NCBI RefSeq assembly: GCF_001650875.1
Contig: NZ_LXYI01000008.1
Location: forward strand, 266-64,265
Direction of reading: 5' to 3'
DNA length: 64,000 nt
DNA from: Sulfitobacter sp. EhC04
GTDB lineage: Bacteria > Pseudomonadota > Alphaproteobacteria > Rhodobacterales > Rhodobacteraceae
The notes below the pieces were generated by a model that made no database searches, had not been told where the DNA came from, and worked only from the letters and a program-made list of their open reading frames with translations. Shown one piece after another: positions 9,924 through 18,194 of the stretch. Each line of letters begins with the position of its first letter. Within the stretch, counting starts at the first letter, position 1. The position numbers were made by a program, and so were the translations under genes.

Positions 9924-10559
9924 ATGAAGCGATTTATTTTACTGAGTTTCGGGTTTTTGGGTTGGGCTTTCTACGAGATGAGCGGCGGTGCGGACTTTGA
10001 ACCGCGCAGCGTTCAGATTGCGCGCATGAACCCGGCACCGCAGGTTCAGGAGCAGACGGCGATCACCGATGCCGCAGAACAGCGAAGCACCAAGACCGCT
10101 TTCGTTGACACTGATCCGCCACTGAACGACCCCGATGACAGCGTGACGCGGGTTTCGCTGAATTTGACCGCCATCAGTGATATTCTGGACGACAGCGACA
10201 CTGTCGCCCCCGAAGTCGCCGCTGCGGTCGACTCTGTCAACGATAGCGGTGTGCCGCAGAACGTCGGCAGTCTGACATCCAGCGCCGATACACCTGCGAT
10301 CATTCCCAGCCTGATCAACCCCAACGATGGGTTGAGCACCGCAGCCTATTCGACCGCAGAAGGGGATATTCGCATTGTCTCCGGCAACCGTGTGAACGTG
10401 CGCGGCGGTCCCGGCACCGATTTTGGCGTTGTGACCAAACTTGCCGAAGGTGACGCTGTGCGCGTCGTTCTGGACAACGGCGACGGCTGGGTCAAAATGC
10501 AGCCGCTCGATGGCAGCCCCGAAGGCTGGATGGCGGATTTCCTGCTGACCGGGGGCTGA
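9924..10559 (+). CDS. Membrane-anchored or secreted SH3-domain protein
   Basis: 211 residues. A short hydrophobic N-terminal helix (MKRFILLSFGFLGWAFYEM) is followed by about 125 residues of low-complexity, Asp/Ser/Thr-rich linker. The C-terminal bacterial SH3 domain (SH3_3) at about 145-208 has the typical VNVRGGPGTDFGVV and GWVKM...EGWMADFLL strands. Such domains bind cell wall or periplasmic partners. The ATG at 9924 follows GGGGA at 9914-9918; a TTG at 9912 in the same frame is a weaker choice. It is divergent from parC. A terminator begins 34 bases after the stop. Confidence 0.85.
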   Translation: MKRFILLSFGFLGWAFYEMSGGADFEPRSVQIARMNPAPQVQEQTAITDAAEQRSTKTAFVDTDPPLNDPDDSVTRVSLNLTAISDILDDSDTVAPEVAAAVDSVNDSGVPQNVGSLTSSADTPAIIPSLINPNDGLSTAAYSTAEGDIRIVSGNRVNVRGGPGTDFGVVTKLAEGDAVRVVLDNGDGWVKMQPLDGSPEGWMADFLLTGG

Positions 10560-10593
10560 CCCCGGCTTGCCAAAGCATCCGCCGCGCGCAAAG

Positions 10594-10620
10594 AAGGGCC
10601 TCCACCACGGGGGCCTTTTT
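10594..10620 (+). terminator. Rho-independent terminator after the SH3 gene
   Basis: AAGGGCCTCC pairs with GGGGGCCTT across ACCAC with one bulged G, followed by five T (10616-10620). It ends transcription of the SH3 gene. The ATG of the next gene starts two bases later, at 10622. Confidence 0.8.
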
Positions 10621-10621
10621 C

Positions 10622-11452
10622 ATGTCGGCACGTTCCATCCTGATCACCGGCTGTTCCACCGGCATCGGCGCGGCCTGCGCCCATGGCATGCGCGCGCGGG
10701 GCTGGCGGGTGTTCGCCAGTTGCCGCAAACAGGCAGATTGCGACCGCCTGATCGCCGAGGGGTTCGAGGCGCCGCGCCTCGACTACGCGGATGAGGACAG
10801 CATCCGGCAAGCACTGGGCGAAGTACTTGCCGCAACGGGTGGCACGCTGGATGCGCTTTTCAACAACGGGGCATTCGCCCTGCCCGGCGCGGTGGAGGAC
10901 CTGCCGACAGACGGGTTGCGCAGCATCTTCGAGACCAATTTCTTTGGCTGGCACAGCCTGACCCGTGCGGTCATCCCGGTGATGCGGGCGCAGGGTCATG
11001 GCAGGATCGTGCAATGCTCTTCCGTGCTGGGCGTGGTCACGATTCCCTGGCGAGGGGCCTATAGTGCGACGAAATTCGCGCTGGAAGGGCTGACCGATAC
11101 ACTGCGCCTCGAAATGCACGGCACCGGACTGCACATCTGCCTGATCGAGCCGGGGCCGGTGACCTCAAGGATCAGGGTCAATTCGATCCCGCATTTCGAA
11201 CGCTGGATCAATTGGGAAGCCTCGCCTCGCGCGGCACAGTACCGTGGAAGCCTGCTGAAACGGCTCTACGAATCGTCCGGGCCGGATCGGTTTGAGCTGG
11301 GTCCTGAAGCGGTTTTGAAGCGCCTTGTTCATGCCTGTGAGGCCGCCCGCCCGCGGCCGCGATACTATGTCACGACACCAACCTATTTCGCGGGCATGCT
11401 GCGCCGCCTGTTGCCCACAGCCCTGCTGGACCGGGTCATGGGGGCAGGATAA
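10622..11452 (+). CDS. Short-chain dehydrogenase/reductase
   Basis: 276 residues, classical SDR with a Rossmann fold. The cofactor motif TGCSTGIG is at about 9-16, a variant NNG in place of NNAG follows beta-strand 4, the catalytic Ser is in SSV, and the active-site YSATK provides Tyr and Lys. An acidic residue after strand 2 is missing (FASCRKQ), which favours NADP over NAD. The substrate is unknown; the length and C-terminus fit 17-beta-hydroxysteroid or retinol dehydrogenase-like SDRs. The start lies directly against the T-run of the preceding terminator and has no ribosome site, so translation may be leaderless or start differently. Confidence 0.9.
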   Translation: MSARSILITGCSTGIGAACAHGMRARGWRVFASCRKQADCDRLIAEGFEAPRLDYADEDSIRQALGEVLAATGGTLDALFNNGAFALPGAVEDLPTDGLRSIFETNFFGWHSLTRAVIPVMRAQGHGRIVQCSSVLGVVTIPWRGAYSATKFALEGLTDTLRLEMHGTGLHICLIEPGPVTSRIRVNSIPHFERWINWEASPRAAQYRGSLLKRLYESSGPDRFELGPEAVLKRLVHACEAARPRPRYYVTTPTYFAGMLRRLLPTALLDRVMGAG

Positions 11453-11507
11453 AGGTTGCGTTCAGGGCCTCTGCCGCTACATCCCGACCCAACGAAAGGG
11501 AAAGATC

Positions 11508-11714
11508 ATGTTTGAAGACCCTCTGTTCATCGTTGTGCTTCTGGCCGTCGTGGCCGTTGCGGTCATCTTGTTGATCGGCCTCGGTGGCTTTGCCGGTGGC
11601 GGCGAATTCAACAAGCGCAATTCGAACAAGCTGATGCGCCTGCGAATCCTCGCACAGTTCATCGCGGTTCTGCTGATCCTGGGGTTCATTTGGCTACGTG
11701 GAGGAGCAGGCTGA
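11508..11714 (+). CDS. Small two-helix membrane protein, HIG1-like
   Basis: 68 residues with two membrane helices (about 6-30 and 47-63) joined by a short basic loop containing EFNKRNSNKLMRLRI. This matches the twin-transmembrane HIG1-type proteins of Alphaproteobacteria, some of which associate with cytochrome oxidase in respiratory supercomplexes. AAAGGGA lies about six bases upstream of the ATG at 11508. Its stop overlaps the start of the adenosyltransferase gene (TGATG at 11712-11716), so the two are co-translated. Confidence 0.75.
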   Translation: MFEDPLFIVVLLAVVAVAVILLIGLGGFAGGGEFNKRNSNKLMRLRILAQFIAVLLILGFIWLRGGAG

Positions 11715-12289
11715 TGGTTGTACTCAACAAGATATATACCCGTACCGGCGATGCCGGGACGACCGCACTGGGCAATGGCGACCGTGTGACCAAACACAGC
11801 GCGCGGGTGGAATCCTATGGCACCTGCGACGAATTGAACTGCTTTGTCGGCGTGGCACGGCTGGAAGCGAAAGGCCAAACCGACAAGGCGCTCGGCCGTA
11901 TTCAGAATGACCTGTTCGATCTGGGTGCCGACCTGTGCCGACCGGACATGGCATCGGACGACAAGGCCGAATACCCGCCCCTGCGGATGACCCCGGCCCA
12001 GGTGGACCGGCTGGAACAGGAAATCGACGTGATGAACGCCGAACTGAAACCACTGCGCAGCTTTGTCCTGCCGGGCGGCAGCGCGCTGGCCGCGCAATTG
12101 CACGTTTGCCGTACCGTTGCCCGCCGGGCGGAACGTCTGACTGTTCTGCTGGCAGAGCAGGAGGAGGTGAACGGCGCGGCTGTAAAATACCTCAACCGAC
12201 TCAGTGACTGGTTCTTTGTCGCCGCGCGCATGGCGAACAACGGTGGCAAGGATGATGTGCTCTGGGTGCCGGGTGCCAACCGGGACTGA
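11714..12289 (+). CDS. Cob(I)alamin adenosyltransferase, PduO type
   Basis: 191 residues. The enzyme transfers the adenosyl group of ATP to cob(I)alamin to make coenzyme B12. The N-terminal ATP-binding signature YTRTGDAGTT is at about 7-16, and the conserved C-terminal helix has CRTVARRAERL with the motif RRAER. Length and motifs fit the PduO family, not CobA or EutT. The ATG at 11714 overlaps the stop of the small membrane protein gene, with GAGGAG ten bases upstream. In this window the product would serve the B12-dependent mutases used together with methylsuccinyl-CoA dehydrogenase, and it complements cobC/cobD at 51 kb. Confidence 0.93.
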   Translation: MVVLNKIYTRTGDAGTTALGNGDRVTKHSARVESYGTCDELNCFVGVARLEAKGQTDKALGRIQNDLFDLGADLCRPDMASDDKAEYPPLRMTPAQVDRLEQEIDVMNAELKPLRSFVLPGGSALAAQLHVCRTVARRAERLTVLLAEQEEVNGAAVKYLNRLSDWFFVAARMANNGGKDDVLWVPGANRD

Positions 12290-12456
12290 GGCCTGGATGA
12301 CCAAATGCCAGCGCTAACACGTCAGAACGCGGCGTCTTCACGGTGGATTATGCCGATTTTTCCCTGTTTCGCGCCTTGAGGTTTCGCTAAACCAGCACAA
12401 GACAATTCCATCGCCCGCCCTAAATGGGTGTGCATCAACCAAGGAGAAGAACGCAC

Positions 12457-13215
12457 ATGAAGGTATTGGTGCCTGTCAAACGCGTGATCGACTATAATGT
12501 GAAAGTCCGGGTAAAATCGGATGGCAGCGGTGTTGATCTTGCCAACGTGAAAATGTCGATGAACCCGTTTGACGAGATTTCGGTCGAACAGGCGATCCGC
12601 CTGAAAGAAGCAGGTCAGGCGGAAGAGATCGTCGTGGTTTCCATCGGTGTGAAACAGGCGCAGGAAACCCTGCGCACGGCGCTGGCAATGGGCGCGGACC
12701 GGGCGATCCTGGTGGTTGCGACCGACGACGTGCATCAGGACATCGAACCGCTGACCGTTGCCAAGATCCTCAAGGCGATCGTTGACGAAGAGCAGCCCGG
12801 CCTTGTGCTGTGTGGCAAGCAAGCCATCGACAACGACATGAACGCCACTGGCCAGATGCTGTCGGCGCTTCTGGGCTGGTCGCAGGCCAGCTTTGCGTCC
12901 GACGTCTCGATTGACGGCGACCATGCGGTTGTGACGCGTGAAGTGGACGGCGGGCTGCAGACCATCAAGGTGACCATGCCCACCGTGGTAACAGTTGATC
13001 TGCGCCTGAATGAGCCGCGCTATGCCTCGCTGCCCAACATCATGAAGGCCAAGAAAAAGCCGCTGGATGAAAAGACGCCTGCCGACTACGGGGTGGAAGT
13101 TGCCAACCGGCTTGAAATTCTGAAGACGGAAGAGCCCGAGGCCCGCGCAGCGGGGGAAATCGTGCCCGATGTCGACACATTGGTGGCGAAACTCAAAGAA
13201 AAGGGAGTTGTGTAA
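12457..13215 (+). CDS. etfB: Electron transfer flavoprotein, beta subunit
   Basis: 252 residues. It forms a heterodimer with EtfA and carries electrons from acyl-CoA dehydrogenases to ETF-ubiquinone oxidoreductase. The N-terminus [18 protein letters not shown], the AMP-binding region and the recognition-loop signature [14 protein letters not shown] followed by [15 protein letters not shown] are typical. AAGGAG lies ten bases before the ATG at 12457. Its stop overlaps the etfA start by one base (TAATG, 13213-13217). Confidence 0.97.
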   Translation: MKVLVPVKRVIDYNVKVRVKSDGSGVDLANVKMSMNPFDEISVEQAIRLKEAGQAEEIVVVSIGVKQAQETLRTALAMGADRAILVVATDDVHQDIEPLTVAKILKAIVDEEQPGLVLCGKQAIDNDMNATGQMLSALLGWSQASFASDVSIDGDHAVVTREVDGGLQTIKVTMPTVVTVDLRLNEPRYASLPNIMKAKKKPLDEKTPADYGVEVANRLEILKTEEPEARAAGEIVPDVDTLVAKLKEKGVV

Positions 13216-14141
13216 TGGCTGTTCTGCTTCTTGCTGAAGTCAACAATGGCGAACTGGCGATGGACGCCACCGCCAAGGCCGTGACCGCTGCCAAGTCTCT
13301 TGGTGACGTAACCGTTCTGTGCGCGGGCGGTTCTGCCGCGTCAGCGGGCGAGGCTGCTGCGAAAATCGACGGCGTGGCCAAGGTGCTGGTTGCCGAGGAC
13401 GCAACGCTGGGCCACCGTCTGGCGGAATCCACAGCGGCGCTGATCGTGTCGCTGGCCGGTGACTATGAACACATCGTTGCCCCGGCCACCACCGACGCGA
13501 AAAACGTGATGCCCCGCGTTGCGGCGCTGTTGGATGTGATGATCATCTCGGACGCTTCCGGCGTTGTGGATGGCGACACCTTCGAACGCCCTATCTATGC
13601 TGGCAACGCGGTCCAGACCGTGAAGTCGAAAGATGCCAAGAAAGTCATCACCTTCCGCACATCGACCTTCGATGCGGCAGGCGACGGTGGCTCTGCCTCG
13701 GTCGAGACTGTGGGTGCGGCGTCGGATCCGGGCCTGTCGTCCTGGGTCGAGGACAAGGTTGCCGCCAGCGACCGTCCTGAACTGACATCGGCGGGTGTCG
13801 TTGTGTCGGGTGGCCGTGGTGTCGGCTCGGAGGAAGACTTCAAGCTGATCGAACAACTGGCCGACAAGCTGGGTGCCGCCGTTGGCGCATCGCGTGCGGC
13901 TGTGGACAGCGGCTATGCCCCGAACGACTGGCAGGTGGGCCAGACCGGCAAGGTGGTCGCGCCCGAGCTTTACGTGGCCGTCGGCATCTCGGGTGCGATT
14001 CAGCACCTTGCGGGCATGAAAGATTCGAAAATCATCGTCGCCATCAACAAGGACGAGGAAGCCCCGATCTTTCAGGTGGCCGATTACGGTCTGGTTGCCG
14101 ACCTCTTCGAGGCCGTGCCGGAACTGTTGGGGAAGCTGTGA
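13215..14141 (+). CDS. etfA: Electron transfer flavoprotein, alpha subunit
   Basis: 308 residues with the C-terminal FAD domain signature [15 protein letters not shown] followed by [20 protein letters not shown]. It binds the redox-active FAD and passes electrons to the quinone pool. It is coupled to etfB by a TAATG overlap and followed by a strong terminator at 14181-14206. It is the natural electron acceptor for the acyl-CoA dehydrogenase encoded at 26.7 kb. Confidence 0.97.
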   Translation: MAVLLLAEVNNGELAMDATAKAVTAAKSLGDVTVLCAGGSAASAGEAAAKIDGVAKVLVAEDATLGHRLAESTAALIVSLAGDYEHIVAPATTDAKNVMPRVAALLDVMIISDASGVVDGDTFERPIYAGNAVQTVKSKDAKKVITFRTSTFDAAGDGGSASVETVGAASDPGLSSWVEDKVAASDRPELTSAGVVVSGGRGVGSEEDFKLIEQLADKLGAAVGASRAAVDSGYAPNDWQVGQTGKVVAPELYVAVGISGAIQHLAGMKDSKIIVAINKDEEAPIFQVADYGLVADLFEAVPELLGKL

Positions 14142-14180
14142 TGTGACCGGCCAGCCTGACTGGCCGTTACAGAACGCTCA

Positions 14181-14206
14181 AAGGCCCGCCTCAGGCGGGC
14201 CTTTTT
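14181..14206 (+). terminator. Rho-independent terminator after etfBA
   Basis: A perfect 10-bp stem AAGGCCCGCC/GGCGGGCCTT with a three-base TCA loop, followed by T (14202-14206). The loop TCA (14191-14193) is also the stop codon TGA of the convergent minus-strand gene. Confidence 0.92.
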
Positions 14207-15039
14207 GCATCAAGAGAAGCGATTTCCCCGATCAGTCTGGCGGCACATTCCTCGTGCGCAAAAGGGCCCAACATCTGAGCCGCAGCCATCTCTTCAAACG
14301 GGCTGAAAATCATGCCTTTGGTCCCCTTCTGTATCGCAGCGGCAGAGGCAACGACCTCGACCAGACTGGCCGCATCCAGCGCGACCTGATCCAGCATGGC
14401 ACGGGTGACGAACAAGGGGCCGACACCGCACATCTGCGCGCTGTCGCCATCGTTCTGCTCAGGCGCACGGTCAGAGAACCAAAGGAGAATGCACTTCCTT
14501 GAAGTCTGCCCCAACAGCAGTTTCATCCGTGCAACCCAGGCGCGCTGCAACTCCCTGCGCACTGCCGCAAACCGGTCCGGCGACACCTTTTGCAGATGCC
14601 CCAGCAAATGCCGGGTAAAATGGAAGTCCGCAAAATCCACTTCTGGATAGATTGATTGCAACAGGGTCGACGGTGCCACGAACCGATCGTTCCGGCGCGG
14701 ATGGACCGTGTAGAATCGGTTTGACATGTTCTGGGCTCCGGTGATCTGCAACACGACGGCGTCCGCCCGTGCCGCCGCATCCATGACAAACCGATCAAGC
14801 GTGAACGCATCAATGCCGGCATTGGGCAGACCGAAGTTCACGCAGGGCGTACCCAGACATTCCTCTACCAAGACAGGAAAGGGTCGCTCAATGAACCTTC
14901 CATATGTCTTTGTCCCACCGAGAAAGGCAATGTACGGCTCCTGCAGATTGCGTTGCGGCCCCCGGAACATCAGTTTCGAATTGGCATACCGACACGGCTG
15001 ATAATCAAGGGCACCCGGCCCCAGCACGTCATAGGTCAT
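14191..15039 (-). CDS. DUF6473 family protein
   Basis: 282 residues, conserved in the Roseobacter group. It starts MTYDVLGPGALDYQPCRY, has the block FRGPQRNL...YIAFLGGTKTYGRF, and then an SGNH-hydrolase-like pattern: FLGGT near the start, GLPNAG (about 95-100) and a late segment MIFSPFEEMAAAQ. I infer a Rossmann-like esterase or sulfotransferase-related fold; activity is unknown. No signal peptide. It is convergent with etfA, and its stop codon is the loop of that operon's terminator. Confidence 0.72.
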   Translation of the reverse strand: MTYDVLGPGALDYQPCRYANSKLMFRGPQRNLQEPYIAFLGGTKTYGRFIERPFPVLVEECLGTPCVNFGLPNAGIDAFTLDRFVMDAAARADAVVLQITGAQNMSNRFYTVHPRRNDRFVAPSTLLQSIYPEVDFADFHFTRHLLGHLQKVSPDRFAAVRRELQRAWVARMKLLLGQTSRKCILLWFSDRAPEQNDGDSAQMCGVGPLFVTRAMLDQVALDAASLVEVVASAAAIQKGTKGMIFSPFEEMAAAQMLGPFAHEECAARLIGEIASLDAKRPA

Positions 15040-15197
15040 AAACCCACCTCTTTTAACTCACCCATCCGCACCATGCGCCACACCGGCTTGCGATTCTGTA
15101 AATGGAAGAATTTGCCGAACCTTTTAGACAGTTGCAGCACTTGCGGCTGCGGCCCCACGCGCACTAATGTGTGCTGAACTCAGACAAAGGACGGGCC

Positions 15198-16073
15198 ATG
15201 GACATCCAGACAATCGGTATCGTGGGCGCGGGGCAGATGGGCAATGGGATTGCCCATGTGATGGCGCTCGCCGGCTATGACGTCAAACTCACGGATGTCT
15301 CCGAAGACGCCCTGCGCGCGGCGATTGAGATCATCGACGGAAACCTCGAACGGCAGGTCAACCGCGAGAAGATCTCGGCCGGGGACAAGGCGGCGGCGAT
15401 GGCACGTATCCAGACCACCACCACCTTGACCGACCTTGGCAAGAGCGACCTGATCATCGAGGCCGCGACAGAACGCGAAACCGTGAAACAGGCGATTTTC
15501 GAGGATCTGATTCCGCATCTGAAGCCCGAGACGATCCTGACCTCGAACACCTCTTCGATTTCGATCACCCGGTTGGCCAGCCGCACGGACAGGCCGGAAA
15601 AGTTCATGGGCTTTCACTTCATGAACCCTGTGCCGGTGATGCAACTGGTAGAGTTGATCCGTGGCATCGCGACGGACGAAGAAACATTCAAGGCCTGCGC
15701 CGACGTTGTGGAAAAGCTGAACAAGACCGCGGCTTCGGCAGAGGATTTTCCGGCCTTCATCGTCAACCGGATCCTGATGCCAATGATCAACGAAGCGGTC
15801 TATACGCTTTATGAAGGTGTTGGGTCGGTGAAATCCATCGACAGTTCGATGAAACTGGGGGCCAACCATCCGATGGGGCCGCTGGAACTGGCCGATTTCA
15901 TCGGTCTGGACACCTGCCTTGCAATCATGAACGTGTTGCATGACGGGCTGGCGGATACGAAATACCGGCCCTGCCCGCTGCTGACGAAATATGTCGAAGC
16001 GGGCTGGCTGGGCCGCAAGACCCAGCGGGGTTTCTACGATTATCGCGGCGATGAGCCTGTGCCGACCCGCTAG
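15198..16073 (+). CDS. hbd: 3-hydroxybutyryl-CoA dehydrogenase
   Basis: 291 residues. It oxidises or reduces 3-hydroxybutyryl-CoA/acetoacetyl-CoA with NAD(P). The N-terminal Rossmann motif GAGQMGNGIA is at about 10-19, the catalytic His is in GFHFMNPVPVMQLVE, and the conserved NTSSISIT and C-terminal GWLGRKTQRGFYDY motifs are present. The length fits the single-domain bacterial enzyme, not the FadB fusion. Its role here is butyryl-CoA or polyhydroxybutyrate-linked metabolism together with etfBA. The ATG at 15198 follows AAAGGACGGG. The stop TAG at 16071 is part of the palindromic repeat that begins at 16070. Confidence 0.95.
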   Translation: MDIQTIGIVGAGQMGNGIAHVMALAGYDVKLTDVSEDALRAAIEIIDGNLERQVNREKISAGDKAAAMARIQTTTTLTDLGKSDLIIEAATERETVKQAIFEDLIPHLKPETILTSNTSSISITRLASRTDRPEKFMGFHFMNPVPVMQLVELIRGIATDEETFKACADVVEKLNKTAASAEDFPAFIVNRILMPMINEAVYTLYEGVGSVKSIDSSMKLGANHPMGPLELADFIGLDTCLAIMNVLHDGLADTKYRPCPLLTKYVEAGWLGRKTQRGFYDYRGDEPVPTR

Positions 16074-16176
16074 AGCGCGTCGGGTTCTTTTACAGTCACG
16101 GGACGCGCCCCAACCCGTTGATTTTACTTGTCCGAAGGCCTCACAACCGATTCCCACTTCTGGGCGCGTTGCTCTG
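16070..16176. repeat. CTAGAGC-type palindromic intergenic repeat, copy A
   Basis: It begins with CTAGAGCGCGTCGGG at the hbd stop codon and ends with GGGCGCGTTGCTCTG. The ends are imperfect inverted repeats, and the interior contains AACCGATTCCCACTTCTGGG, a segment type common in alphaproteobacterial RIME/ABC-like intergenic mosaics. The hbd stop codon TAG is formed by the repeat end. Confidence 0.7.
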
Positions 16177-16205
16177 ACGGGGAATGCTCTCTCCTCTGAT
16201 CCTCG

Positions 16206-16239
16206 AATGAAGACATGTCAAATATGACATGTCTTCATT
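16206..16239. repeat. Perfect 15-bp inverted repeat
   Basis: AATGAAGACATGTCA and its exact reverse complement TGACATGTCTTCATT flank the loop AATA. CCTCG (16201-16205) and CGAGG (16251-16255) form a further outer pairing. It lacks a long T-run, so it may be a weak bidirectional terminator, a dimeric-regulator operator or part of a palindromic repeat. Confidence 0.75.
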
Positions 16240-16310
16240 TGCACGGTGTCCGAGGATGGGGCAGGCAAAAGACCGGAGCCGCCATGGCACTTCGCGTCAA
16301 AATTGAAACA

Positions 16311-16380
16311 CTCATACCCTGCCGCGCTGCGCTCTCGGGAGATTGGCGATGTGATGTGCGTGAGGTTGGAGGCGGGGCGT
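16311..16380. repeat. Partial copy of the 44.7-kb hairpin repeat
   Basis: ATACCCTGCCGCGCTGCGCT followed by CTCGGGA (16314-16340) is nearly identical to 44733-44761, differing by a two-base deletion. The flank, ending in GGAGGCGGGGC, matches the right arm less well. A second, shorter relative (GCGCGCTCGGGCTACTGGCA ... GAAGGCGGGGC) lies at 16503-16552. These explain the short overlapping open frames here, which I do not count as genes. Confidence 0.55.
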
Positions 16381-16439
16381 TTTTGGCCCGGAAGCCTTGC
16401 AGTCCACCCCCCGCAACCACGCGGTCGCGGTTTGCCCGA

Positions 16440-16484
16440 CCAAACTTTTCGAAAAGTTTGGCCCGGAGTTTTTGAAAACTCCGG
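16440..16484. repeat. Two adjacent perfect palindromes
   Basis: CCAAACTTTTC/GAAAAGTTTGG (16440-16461) is a perfect 22-bp palindrome. CCGGAGTTTT-TG-AAAACTCCGG (16463-16484) is a perfect 10-bp hairpin one base further on. Both contain T- and A-runs in the stems and could stop transcription in either direction. Confidence 0.75.
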
Positions 16485-16582
16485 TGCGAGGCCGACGCGT
16501 TGCGCGCGCTCGGGCTACTGGCAATGTAATCTGCCTCAGGGTGAAGGCGGGGCACCGTAGATCTGCGGCCACAATGGCCTGA

Positions 16583-17479
16583 TCAGCCCGTCAGGGCCAG
16601 CGTATGCGCCCGCAGCCAAGCCATGAATCCACGCGGATCATCGGCATATCTGTCGATTTCAGCCTGATCAATCGGATGGCCGACGATAGGCCCCTGTGGC
16701 TTGTTGCAGGAGTGGACGATCTCGTGCAGCAAAAGGCCCTGACGCAGCATCGGGCTGATCTGGTTGGCAATCTGATAGGCGCGGCTGTTCTGGCCGGGAA
16801 ACTTCATCGGGACGACAGCAGCACCGGAACGGCGGATCATCTTGGCCGTGAATACGTTCCATTCCGCCTCGACCGCCGGGCCCCACCAGGTCTCGGACGA
16901 GGCAACGACGCCGGATGGGAACAGCGCCACAACGCCACCATCCTTGAGATGGGCCATCGCCTTGGCCCGCATTTCGACCCCCTTGCGCTGCGCGTCAGGG
17001 TCATGCGGGAATGGCACCGGTATCATGAAGCTGCCTGCCACCTCGTCGATCGACGTCAGCAGCGACCGTGTCAGGATGCGGTAGTCGGAGCGGACCCGCC
17101 CGATCAGATCGGCAAAGATCATGCCGTCGACCATGCCATGGGGATGGTTCGCCACCACCACAACAGGACCTTTCGCCGGGATGCGGTCCAATTGTTCCTG
17201 AGGCGTTGTCAAGTCGATCCGCATCGTATCAAGGGCCGCGCGCCAGAATGCCTGCCCCGACGGGGCACCGCGTTTTTCGAACTGGCGGATCATGCGCAGG
17301 ATAGAGAGTTTACCGGTAAACATCTCCATCACGCTGATAAAGCGGGACTTCCAGGGATCGTCGAAGGTCGACGCATAGGAAAGGCTGCGCCGGTCATACT
17401 TGTTGAACGAAACGGTTTCTGCACGGGCGCTTTTCGCGCTCGTGTTCCGATTTATCAATGGTTGTGACTCATCCACCAA
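16583..17479 (-). CDS. Lysophospholipid acyltransferase family protein
   Basis: 298 residues. The motif NHPHGMVDG (about 110-118) is the family's catalytic NHx5D block, and FPSG (about 180) is the acceptor-binding block. These enzymes move an acyl chain to a glycerol- or ornithine-type lysolipid at the inner membrane. It is the last gene of the chvI-to-ptsH run, 35 bases after ptsH. There is no ATG: the start is TTG 17479 or GTG 17476, both after AAAGGTGA. The gap after it (16.1-16.6 kb) is full of palindromes. The precise lipid is unknown; assignment to a plsC-like role is an inference. Confidence 0.82.
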   Translation of the reverse strand: MVDESQPLINRNTSAKSARAETVSFNKYDRRSLSYASTFDDPWKSRFISVMEMFTGKLSILRMIRQFEKRGAPSGQAFWRAALDTMRIDLTTPQEQLDRIPAKGPVVVVANHPHGMVDGMIFADLIGRVRSDYRILTRSLLTSIDEVAGSFMIPVPFPHDPDAQRKGVEMRAKAMAHLKDGGVVALFPSGVVASSETWWGPAVEAEWNVFTAKMIRRSGAAVVPMKFPGQNSRAYQIANQISPMLRQGLLLHEIVHSCNKPQGPIVGHPIDQAEIDRYADDPRGFMAWLRAHTLALTG

Positions 17480-17514
17480 GCAACATCACCTTTGTCATAC
17501 GCGCATCAGCGGTG

Positions 17515-17784
17515 TCAGTAGCCTTCCCCGAACTTATCCGCAACCAATGCGGTCAGCGCCTCGGCCAATGCATCTGCATCGGGGCCGGAGGTCTGGATGT
17601 CAATAGTGGTACCACGGGATGCAGCCAACATCAAAAGACCCATGATGCTGTCACCAGACGCGGACATCCCGTCCTTGCTGACTTCGGCGCGGGCGTCGAA
17701 TGCTTCAACAACTTCCACCAGCTTTGCGGAGGCACGTGCATGAAGCCCCTTTACGTTAACAATCTTGAGGGAAATATCTGTCAT
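17515..17784 (-). CDS. ptsH: HPr family phosphocarrier protein
   Basis: 89 residues, full length for HPr. The phosphorylatable His is in GLHARASAKL (about residue 15), and the Ser region modified by HPr kinase is in SGDSIMGLLMLA (about residue 46). Together with EIIA and HprK it forms a phosphorelay, but no EIIB or EIIC sugar permease gene is nearby, which points to regulation rather than sugar uptake. It is 17 bases after the EIIA stop, within the same operon. Confidence 0.95.
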   Translation of the reverse strand: MTDISLKIVNVKGLHARASAKLVEVVEAFDARAEVSKDGMSASGDSIMGLLMLAASRGTTIDIQTSGPDADALAEALTALVADKFGEGY

Positions 17785-17801
17785 TTCAGGAATTGGGCTT
17801 T

Positions 17802-18194
17802 CTACTGCGCGCTCACATTCTGGCTGTCGATGTACTTCTTACCAGCTTCAAGCGCCGCGCGCACGGCATCCGGTACATCCATCTGGCGGGATTTGGCCAG
17901 CTTGATCAACATGGGCAAGTTCGCGCCATAGATGATCCGCCGATTGGCCTGCTTGCAGGCGAGCAACGACAGGTTGGAGGGCGAGCCGCCGAACAGATCG
18001 GTCACGACAACCACACCGGCGCCCTGGTCGACCTCGTCGGCCGCATCGCAAATCTCTTCCTGTTTGGCATCGCGGTCATGATCGACGTGGATGGCAATGG
18101 CACGCACGCCGTTTTGTGACCCAACGACATGCTCGATCGCCGACAGGTATTCCTGTGCCAATCCTCCATGCGCTACAATCACGATGCCGATCAA
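17802..18194 (-). CDS. PTS EIIA component, mannose (ManX) type
   Basis: 130 residues if translated from TTG 18194. The active-site His lies in IVIVAHGGLAQEYL (about residue 9), and the second signature VVVVTDLFGGSPSNL is at about 60-74, as in the EIIA-Man domain. The frame is open 20 codons upstream, but AGAGG seven bases before the TTG and the family N-terminus (xIGIVIVAHG) favour this start. The TTGA overlap with the rapZ stop couples the two genes. It accepts phosphate from HPr; the target is probably regulatory. Confidence 0.9.
   Translation of the reverse strand: MIGIVIVAHGGLAQEYLSAIEHVVGSQNGVRAIAIHVDHDRDAKQEEICDAADEVDQGAGVVVVTDLFGGSPSNLSLLACKQANRRIIYGANLPMLIKLAKSRQMDVPDAVRAALEAGKKYIDSQNVSAQ

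Noticed and set aside
16215-16582. Several overlapping 60-100 codon frames in the hbd-acyltransferase gap
   Set aside because: They run through perfect palindromes and repeat copies on both strands and share no family features.
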